From Bryum argenteum (lineage: Eukaryota > Streptophyta > Bryopsida > Bryales > Bryaceae), in the NCBI GenBank assembly GCA_037043015.1, contig CM073322.1:31863864-31927863 (forward strand): a stretch of DNA of 64,000 nucleotides, written 5' to 3'. Below, piece after piece: positions 11,582 through 20,015 of this stretch. The notes under the pieces are model-generated. The model searched no databases. It was not told the DNA's origin and was given only the letters and a program-made list of their open reading frames with translations. The translations under genes were made by a program, and so were the position numbers. The number at the start of each line of letters is the position of its first letter. Positions within the stretch are counted from its first letter, which is position 1.

Positions 11582-11594
11582 CTGTTTCATGGCA
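11582..11594. repeat. LINE target-site duplication, left copy
   Basis: CTGTTTCATGGCA is repeated exactly at 25539-25551. The two copies flank the whole element, and the left copy directly abuts the GATA repeat that forms the LINE 3' tail. Confidence 0.85.
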
Positions 11595-11635
11595 GATAGA
11601 TAGATAAGAACTCCAATCTTCAAGTCGAAGATTGG
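11595..11635 (-). other. LINE 3' terminal hairpin and GATA tail
   Basis: CCAATCTTC (11613-11621) and GAAGATTGG (11627-11635) form a perfect 9-bp stem with a 5-nt loop. It sits 6 bp from a (GATA)3 run at 11595-11606, which directly meets the target duplication. A stem-loop plus a short tandem tail at the 3' end is what the RT of stringent-type LINEs (CR1/L2, UnaL2) recognises to start target-primed reverse transcription. The role here is inferred. Confidence 0.7.
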
Positions 11636-11877
11636 CGTGAATACAGTGTCTGTTTGTAATGTCTTTACCTCAATGGCCACAGGACAAAGAGGTAAAAGAA
11701 CAAAACTACTCACCCCTTACAGGAATAGACACTAAACTATACACGTAACTCAAACTGGACTAAACTAGAGTAACCAAGATAAAACTAAACTATAGCAGCC
11801 GAAATAGAACCATTTGGGTGCGAGTGTTTGGTGGTGCAATGGGTTTGTTAAGTGGAATTTTGGTGGGATAATAGTCA

Positions 11878-11955
11878 CCCAGCCGTGCAGTCCTAGGGTG
11901 GTTGAGGTGTAGGACGATTGTAATCGTGCTGGTCCGAGTTCGAACCCCGACGGGC
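11878..11955 (+). other. tRNA-like Pol III promoter boxes within the LINE 3' UTR, opposite strand
   Basis: A B-box-like GAGTTCGAACCCC (about 11936-11948) lies about 45 bp after a possible A-box-like TAGGGTGGTTGAGG (about 11894). Between them is an ACGAT-TGTA-ATCGT hairpin where an anticodon arm would sit. The acceptor and T stems do not pair well, so this is not a functional tRNA. It may be a tRNA-derived SINE nested in the UTR or chance resemblance. Confidence 0.35.
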
Positions 11956-12102
11956 TCGTTTGAGCAGTACGCATGGCTTGGGGCTTTCTGTAAGTATATG
12001 GCAGAAAAGTAGTATCAACCACCCGGCCCCTACCCGGAAGCTGAGACTGAAGCAGTGCGCTGCTAACAACAGTGGTTTGCACCACTATCCCCATTTTGTT
12101 TT

Positions 12103-12834
12103 TCATGGGGGTTCGATATTTGTGGGGAGGGTTTGGTGGTTTTCTAGTTTGCGTTTATGTAAGAGGATTAATGCGGCATGTCGTATGGCTATTGTGTTGA
12201 TTGCTTTGAATGTGTTTTTAATTTGTTTTTTGGTGAGTTTGAATGTGGTTTCGAGTGAGTCCATTGATGGTGTGTGACTCGTGCCTCTAGCGCTTGAAGT
12301 GATGACTATGAGCGGGTTGACTTTCCAGCCATGGGCAGCTATTGAGTCTAGTAATGGTTGGTATTTGTTAGTTTTATTTGTGATGGTTTCTTGCGGGAAT
12401 CTGTCATTGCAATATGTGAATTCGACGTATTGGATGGCAATGTTGTCATTGGGGTGTTGTGGAGGTGTGCCTTTATGTGGCAGACCTATTACGCATAGTA
12501 AGTCAGGTCTAAATCTGGCATTGCAGTGGCATCGACTTGTATTGCAACTGCAGGGGAGGAGCCAGCTTGGTACAGTGTTATCTGGGGGTGCGTTGAGGTG
12601 TGTCCCGGCATTTATAAGTGTGTAGCATCTAGATTTGGAGTTTGAAAGAATGAGTTGTTTGATAGTTTTAACTGCCTGATTGTGCCTGGTAACCCTAAGT
12701 GCGTGAATGTTTGGTTGAGGGCATTTAAGTAGGACGTGTAGCCACGTGTCTATGTCTGTGGAGTTGCAGATAGGACATGTTTTTGATGGGAACTGTATAT
12801 GTCCAAAAAACAGTTGTTTTCGTGCGTGTCCCAT
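12103..12834 (-). pseudogene. LINE ORF2 C-terminus: CCHC finger and PD-(D/E)XK-like domain
   Basis: This is a 243-residue continuation of the RNase H frame; the two are in the same frame, separated only by a TGA at 12841-12843 where glycine would fit. Residues C20, C23, H33 and C38 form a CCHC finger. A second cysteine cluster (CSC, CHC, residues 95-104) follows. Then RPDLL (D111), VEFTYCND (E138) and NKTNKYQPLL (K154/K157) precede GWKVNPLIV, the order seen in restriction-like (PD-(D/E)XK) endonucleases at the C-termini of REL-type LINEs. The spacing between D and E (26 residues) is longer than the usual 12-14, so the assignment is tentative. Confidence 0.65.
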
Positions 12835-12840
12835 GTATTG

Positions 12841-13992
12841 TCATGTGCGGAATTTTAGTATGCTAGTTATTTGAGAGTCTGTGATTGTTGGGTTTTTCCA
12901 GAAGGCATTTGAGGATTTCGCGTGTATATCCGGGTTGGAGGTCCATTTGTTGATGTTAGGAAAGTTTTCTGCTAGAGTTTTGAGGTTGTTTTCTCGATCG
13001 TATTTTGTAAGATATGTATCTAGGTTCCTGACTGGGCCTTTATCCGGTCTATGGTGCGGTCCAGGCCAGATATCTTTTTGGTAATAGAAAGGGGTAATGT
13101 GTGCAAATTCATGTGGTTTTTGGGCGAATTTATAGTTTTTCTCGTTCCCTGCTTTTGCAAGTTTGTCCGCTTTTTCATTGCCAGAGATGTTAACATGAGC
13201 TCGCACTTTATGGAATGTGGTGGGCTGAGTACGTAATTTTAACATATTGGTTATGGCGATGAGGGTGTTAAGATCGGGGTGGTTGTTTTGTAGGGTAGGG
13301 TGTGTGAGATGTGTTTGCAAAACATACAAGCAATTTATGCAATCTGTGAAGATATATGCGGGTTCATCTATGTTTCTAGTTGTGAGGATTTTGAGTGTTT
13401 TGTATATGGCCATAAGTTCTGCCCTAAATATGGTTTGTAATCCCGGTAGTCTTTTAGATATTTGTATTTCTGGTTTGGTTGGGTTATAAATACCATAGCC
13501 GGCGGTTTCTGGAAGCATATAGCCCTCTGATGTTTTTTGTGGTGGTATGAAGGATCCGTCCGTGTAGTAACTGTATGCAGATGGAAATTTAATAGGGACA
13601 TGTGTATTGTATGGTGGGAGGGGGGGTGTGTTGGAGAGATTGAATGTATAGGTTGGTGGGTATAGTAGTTTTGTCCAATTTTTGTTTTTGTTAACTCTGG
13701 TGTTGTGAGGGGTGGAGGGGATGTTTTGGAGGTGATATTGAGTGATGGATAAATTCCTAAGGGTGGTTGTGAGGTTTTGTATGTCTGCTAGGGTGGTGAC
13801 ATTATGGTTTTTGTGGTGGATGCAGAGAATTTGTATCGTGTTTGGTTCAGTGCGGGGCTTTTTGTAATCGGTGGGAATGGTGGGTTCTTCGTATGTTAAT
13901 GTATCAGCAGCAAAATGTGCTAAAACGTGTGTATCTGGAAACTCGGTTGAGTATGGTGTTGGGTTATGGAACCATTGTTTGTCGGACATCAC
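12841..13992 (-). pseudogene. LINE ORF2 segment: unassigned domain and RNase H
   Basis: This open segment has 383 residues. Residues 143-280 are a type I RNase H with all four acidic residues: D145 in YTDGS, E192 in RAEL, D217 in IFTDC and D276 in NEKADKLAK, plus H266 in the RAHVNISGN loop. It would remove RNA from the RNA-DNA hybrid. Upstream, residues 1-45 continue back past the first Met to about 14165 as an unfamiliar conserved-looking segment (HPHNDETAQQ, FPDTHVLAHF) between RT and RNase H. The frame differs from that of the RT segment; the break lies between about 14160 and 14375, near a run of 12 G on the + strand. Confidence 0.8.
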
Positions 13993-14347
13993 AACAATGG
14001 TTGTGGCATTGCGGTCTTGTTGTGCTGCTAATCTGGCCCAGTGTATGGTTTGTTGGGCAGTTTCGTCGTTGTGAGGGTGGGCGTAGCCAATTCCCTGCCA
14101 TTTGTATTGAAAGGCAAGGCCACTGGAACCAAATATTTTGTCTCGAGAGAATGTGGAGTAGTATTTTCACTATTTTGTAATTTGGAGTGGGCATGTTACC
14201 GGAGAGGAGAAATATGTGTGTGTTATGTGGAAGGATGTAATAATGGTGTCAATTATGGCTGTGGAAAGCGTGTGATGATTTGTTGTCTTGGGATTACGCT
14301 TGGAGAGTGTGTGGTGGTAACGTTTGTAGAGCAGAATAATTTCAGTT

Positions 14348-17300
14348 TCAAATGATTGTGTGGGGGGGGGGGGTTAAATTGTGGTTGGTGTGGAGGTGTG
14401 AGTGATATTGTTTCCATAGCCATATGAGTCTAGATGAGGGGATGGTGAGGAGAAAATGGCCGGTATTATCAAATAAATGTGCTGTCTCATTTAGAATTTG
14501 TATGGTGGGGGAGTTTGTGAGGATGTCTTTGTCAGGGTTGCAGTCTTGTAAATGGATTTGTATAAGAGGTAGGTTTGTTGGAGGTGGGATGAAACGGATA
14601 TCTTTTATTTGTGGTGGTGTGAAACAAGTGTTGATGATGTGTTTATAGAGTGTGTGCTTTTTTTTTGTGTAGTAATTGGATAAGAGGTTGAGATTATGAC
14701 TTGTGGCGGTCGGATAGTTTGGTGGGAAGAGTTGTTTAGGAGAGAGCCAAGTGTGAAATGGGGGGTGCTTGTTTATTTCCCAATGGCATATGTATACGTT
14801 AGAGGAGTGTGTGATTTGATATTTGTCTTTTCTGGTAACTAGTCTGTGTCCAGAGATGTGGTGTATGGGAAAGGTGATCGGATCATTGATGATTCGTTTG
14901 GGTGGGGGTATTGTTGGTGTAATTGGTGGAGGAGTTAGTTGCGTGGGAGATAGAGGGGTAGGGGGAGAGATTTCGTGATTATGTATGATATATTTGTTTT
15001 GTAAAAGGTGAGATGGTGGGTGTGTGTTGCATGGGTGTGAGCAACCTAGAGTGCAGTTATTTTGACAGAAGAGTTGTTGTGCTAGATGTAGGGCACTACG
15101 TTCTAGTTTTGTAGGGTTTGTATAGTATGTTCTGAAGTCTATGGGTGACATTAAGGTAGTTCCATTTGGGAGGGTGAGATGTTTTATTTTGTAAATTTTG
15201 TGGTGTAGTATTTTATGTAATAATTTGAGGGATAGTTTGGAGTCTAAATGGGGTAGGAGGTTTGATGCTTGAGCCATCCAGTGTGTTTCTAGTTCAGTGG
15301 CTTCAAGTTGGAAGTTATTTATTGTGCTTTTCAGGTGGATTCCACCCTTTTCTTTGAGTAAAAAGAGTGTTCTGGTGATTGGAGAGTGTATACAGTCTTG
15401 GTATTTTATTCGGGGAATTTCTTTGGATCCACCAAATTTGGCTGAAATGTGTTGAGTAAGGCCTTGGTAAATGGGGCCAAGTTTGCCTTTATCGTTTAGT
15501 GCATTTGTTAATTGGTCTCCAATGCATCTTAGATAAGCATTTTTAAGGGAAAATGCTTCAAGACCAAAGTCAGCATGCGGTAATTGTGCTATAACGTTTG
15601 CTGTACATTTTGGTAGTCCACAAATCGTTTTTTGTATGCTTGATATTTTTCTGTCTAGTTTTTTGATCATTGGTAGTGAAAAGGGTACTGCATAGAAGCT
15701 ATATGCGATGCCTGCACGTATTACTGTATCTACCATGCTAATTTTTTGTTTGATTGTGGCTGGGCAATTAGCAAGTTTTTGGCATTGTTCAGTAAGTTTT
15801 TTAGTGGTTAGGTGTGTTTGGAGTTTCCATTTTAGTGTTGGTACCACTTGAATGCCAAGATATGGGTAGGCTTCGTTTTGGTGTAGTGTTGGTAATGGTT
15901 CATTTTTGTACTTGATGTTTTGTGTTTGTAGGAGGGTTTTGAAGGCGGTGGGTGTGAGTTTGGATTTATTTGGACATCCTGTAACTGCACATTTTTGTGT
16001 TCCAACTTCGAGTCCTGTCCAATCACTGAATTTTTCTATTTTGTTCATTTGTATTTGTAATGCTTGAAGAGTGGCAGTAAGGGCGGCTAAATCATCCGCG
16101 TATGCAGCAGAGTTAATTGTTGTGTTCGATGTGCCAAATTTGAAACCATGGTTTCCTCTCTGTAGCCATCTGAGAAGGGGTTCAAGGAATATGATAAAGA
16201 GATATGGGCTTAGTGTGTCACCTTGGATGGTGCCACGTTGGATTGGAATTGGTTTTGTTTGTCCAAAGTGTTCGCCGGTTTATGTAGTAGTGGAGTGAGA
16301 GTAAATATTACCAATAAGTGCGACAACATATGTTGGATAACCAAGGTCTATCATTATTGCCAAAAGTCGGGCATGGTCCAAGGAACCAAAGGCGTTCTTG
16401 AAATCGATGTACATAATGTAGATATCTTGGTTTGTGATTCTGGCATCTTCAAGAGCCGCGGTGATAAGTTGTATTTGTCGTGTTGTACTACGTTCAGCAC
16501 GAAAGCCTTCTTGGCTATTGTGTAGTATTTGGTGGTGTTCTCCGTAGGCTGAGAGAATGAATGTAAGGGTGCTTGTAAAGAATTTGTATATGGTGTTGGC
16601 TAAGGCAATAGGTATGTGGTTAAGGAGAAGTGAGGGGTCTCCTTTTTTGTATAGAAGTATTGTAAGACTTGTTTTCCAAGATGCTGGGATTTGCTTTTGT
16701 TTATAGCAATGTGAAAAGAAGAGATATAAGAGTGTATGGAAGGATTCTGGCATGTGTTTTAAAATAGAGTTGGAGATCCTATCCGGGCCTGGTGCTTTGT
16801 TTTTGGATAGGTTGTGTAGGCAGATGTTGTATATTTTGAGATTATAATATGAATGTAGAGGAGTTTCGGGGGAGCCCCTTTCTTCTAGAGTGAATCCATC
16901 TAAATCGTGCCATGGGTATTGGCGTACTGCGCATGTACATGTGGGTGAGTGGTCTGGTTGGTAATAACATGTAGGTATGGTGGGGCGATTAATGATTGAT
17001 TGTTGTAGGAAGATTTCCTGGGCAATGTCTTCGGGGTTGGTGAGGATTTCATTGTTGTGAGTTGTTATGCAGTCCAGTGGTGGTGTATCTAGGTTTTTGA
17101 AGACACGGTTGTTGATTTTTTTTGGACTGGTGTTATAGAGTTGTTTGTATTTTGTTATGGCTTTTTTGATCGACTGGCGTGTATGGTTTGTGGTGATGGC
17201 ACGGGCTTTTTTGTTTGCTGTTTTGGCTAATTCTGCTAGTGTATTGAGCCATTCTTGTTTATTGTCATCTGTGTTTGGGATGGGTGGTGTAGTGGTATGA

Positions 17301-19179
17301 AGGTGTTGTTGGGTTGCTTGGAGTATTGGATGAGTTCGCCAATTAGCGTTTGTGTTAGCAATGTAGATAGTTTTACGGATTAGGTGATATGTAGAGAGGT
17401 ATTGTTTCCATAGTTTTTGTGTTTTACGAGGTAAAAATCCACCTTGGAGGGAGGTTTGATATGTGAGGGTTGGGATTGGTGGAGCAGTACAAGTTGATAA
17501 GATTGTTTCCGTGATGTTACCGATGAGATGGTCTAATTGAGAGCATGTATCTTGCCATTGTGTGGGAGTGAGATGGTCGTTGGTTAGTAATGTTGTAAGG
17601 TTGTTAATTGCAAGTGCATTATTTTCATAAAATGTGGTAGTGAAGTTGTCAAGGTTAGTTTGTGGGATAGGGTTTAGAATTCGGGGAGGTTTGGAAGCGG
17701 ATACTGGTAGGGGTCTTGCTAGTAGTGTTTGTGGGGGAATGTGGAGGGTTACCGGCAAGTGGTCGGAGTTGAGATCTTGTGTGTGGTTAGTGGTAGAAGT
17801 GAATGGGGTGGAGACCGTTGTATTTATATAGTATCCATCAATGAGGCTAGTTTCTGTGTAGTTATACCCCCCTTTGGAATTAATACTATATCCTCTGGGT
17901 GTGAGGGCATGTATAAGTGAATCAACAGCCATGGTGCGAGTGGTTTGTTTGCTATAAGTATTATTTGGAGGTACGGTGAGATGTCAACCGAGGTTGGAAT
18001 TTTGGTAATGTTTCCTGGGAAAGCGTAGTTATGGTGTATAAGTGTGAGAAGGCCTCCTCTAGCGGGGGTATAAGGCATTCTTTGTTGTATACATCTGGTA
18101 AGTGCATGTGTATTATTGAAAATGAGTTTGTATTGGGGTAGCATGCGTTGAATGTATTTTGTGGATTTATTGGCGGTGAGTTTTGTTTCTTGGATGGTAA
18201 TGATTGCAGGGGAGTTTATTATGAGTAGGTGGAGATTTGGGAGGGCGGTGCTTAGTGATGCTGCATTCCAGGTAATTATTTGGGTGTTTTGTTGGTTGGT
18301 AGTCTGGAGTTGTGGTTGGATGGGAGGGGTGGGAGGTAACGGGGGTGGGTGCGAGTATTCAGGAAGTTGTTCTTTGCATCGTGTAGCTTCAATTAGTAGT
18401 TTGTCTGGTAGGTACGGAAAGATGTTTTTGAGTGTTTGGAGGGTTGTGCTGTTAGTGGGGTCCATGATGTGTTTGTATAGTTCATTGTGTATGGTTTGTG
18501 AGGGTTTGATAATATGTTGGTGAGTTTCTAAGAAGTGTGTGTATGGGTGTGAGTTATTTAGGTGTCTAGCGGGCGGATTTGGTAAACGGGAGAGTTTGTT
18601 TAGTAAGGATGTTGTCCAGTATGGGTTTGGGTTGTATATCATAGTTTGTTCGCATAGTGTTAATTGAGGGCCTATGGTGGTGATGAGGGCATAGAGGAGA
18701 TTTGGGGGTGGGAATTGTTGGTGGTTGTGTATATATTGTGTTAAACATGGGTATGAATCTATACTTGTTTGGTGATTGGAGTGCGTGATCTGGATGGTGG
18801 AGGAGAATGTTGTTGCAAGGTGTTTATACTCCGGGTATAACATTATTGTACTTGGGATGAAGTAATTCCGGCTAAGGTGTCTATGTATGGCCGGATGGGA
18901 GTGAAGAACATTTGGCATGGGGCCTGGGTTAGATTCTATGTCTCCGCATAGTAGTAAGAATAGGAAGTTTGGAATAAATTGGCCTTTGTATGTTTTGAGT
19001 TTGGGTTTGGCTAAGTGTAGGTGTGTGTAAAGTTGTATGTGGATTATTGTATGAGAGTATAGATGTGGGATTGGGAGTTCTTTGAGCGATGTAGATGGGT
19101 CCGGAGGGGAAGGGGTTTGTAGGTTTTTGTGTTGATGTGATGTAATGAATATGTGAAGCGTGGAAAGGTCAAGTACCAT
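14348..19179 (-). pseudogene. LINE ORF2 N-terminal part: 2A peptide, APE endonuclease, reverse transcriptase
   Basis: In coding order: residues 72-87 end in a 2A peptide (see separate entry); about 215 unassigned residues follow; then an APE-type endonuclease begins (ITWNAASL, ITIQETKL). Near 17880 the frame changes, joining LYMPSHPEDI directly to GGYNYTETSLIDGYY and NSDHLPV; the GDFN-bearing middle of the nuclease is not seen, so a deletion as well as a frame change is likely. The RT follows with KNKAPGPDRISNSIL, SQEGFRAERST, YIDFKNAF (motif A Asp), an in-frame TAA at about 16280, RGTIQGDTLSP, and YADD at 16094-16105 (motif C). The thumb region runs to 14348. The catalytic Asp residues are kept. 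The enzyme would nick DNA and copy the RNA at the nick. Confidence 0.88.
18919..18945 (-). other. 2A ribosome-skipping peptide in LINE ORF2
   Basis: Residues 79-87 of the ORF2 frame read GDIESNPGP, matching the 2A consensus D(V/I)ExNPGP exactly, preceded by a hydrophobic run (FLFLLLC). 2A peptides make the ribosome skip the Gly-Pro bond. They are known in picornavirus polyproteins, in trypanosome L1Tc and in several animal APE-type LINEs. Here skipping would release an 86-residue leader from the EN-RT protein. Confidence 0.85.
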
Positions 19180-19338
19180 AAAAAGAGTTAGAGAAGAGTT
19201 TAGTGTCGTTTGTGAGGCTTGAGTTTTATAAGAATGTGTTGGATATATTTGGAATAGGATATTAGTTATTGGAGAGGTGTTTGTGAAGTTAAGGGTGTAG
19301 TGATTCCGAACGACATCTATAAATGTATTTTGGAGGTT

Positions 19339-20013
19339 TCATCTAAGTGGTAGGATTGGGGTATGTAGTGTATGTTTTGAGGGTTTGTTGAGGTTTAAGA
19401 GGTGAATGGTTAGGTTTGGAGTTATATGTGTATGTTTAGTGTGATGTGTAGGGTTGAAAAGGTATATATTGTGTTGGGGTTCTAATATTTTTTGCTTTGA
19501 CAAAGGAGTGATGTGATGTTTGAGTAGTTTTAATGATGGTTTTGAAAAATGTTTTGTACAGTTTATTAGCATGAGATTTTGGGGGAAGGTAGTGGAGTAG
19601 GTTCTAGTGTGGTGGTATTTAGGTGGTGGTATAATTAGGTCTCCTAATTGGGCACCCGAATTGTCTAGTTGGGCACACGAAATGTTCTGTTGGGCAAGGT
19701 GCGTGTAGGTGTGGAGGTAAATAGTGGTGTGTGAAAAAAGGTTTGGCATTGGATGTTCTATGTATATAATGTAGATTTTGGGACGGGTGTTAGGGGTAAT
19801 AGGTATTTGTTGGAAGATAGGAGTATCGTGCGTAGTAGGGATTATTGTTGTGCTTGTTGTTTGAGGTGAGTGGTGGATAAGATAGTGTGATAGTGGGGCG
19901 TTGGTTGATTTGGACGTGGGCATTGTTTCTAAATGGTAGAAGGGGTGAACAAGGTAGGGTTGTGTATTGTGGTATGTGTATTGTATAGGTGTATTAGTGT
20001 TGGTGGAGTACAT
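19339..20013 (-). CDS. LINE middle frame 2, unknown
   Basis: This is a 224-codon open frame between the 792-codon frame and ORF2 on the LINE coding strand. It is rich in His, Thr, Pro and Ile and has no motif I recognise. The G-poor strand lowers the number of TGA and TAG stops, so openness alone is weak evidence; it may be spacer rather than protein. Confidence 0.3.
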   Translation of the reverse strand: MYSTNTNTPIQYTYHNTQPYLVHPFYHLETMPTSKSTNAPLSHYLIHHSPQTTSTTIIPTTHDTPIFQQIPITPNTRPKIYIIYIEHPMPNLFSHTTIYLHTYTHLAQQNISCAQLDNSGAQLGDLIIPPPKYHHTRTYSTTFPQNLMLINCTKHFSKPSLKLLKHHITPLSKQKILEPQHNIYLFNPTHHTKHTHITPNLTIHLLNLNKPSKHTLHTPILPLR

Positions 20014-20015
20014 GT

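Noticed and set aside
11878-11955. A functional tRNA gene
   Set aside because: The B-box word is good but the T stem and acceptor stem do not pair.
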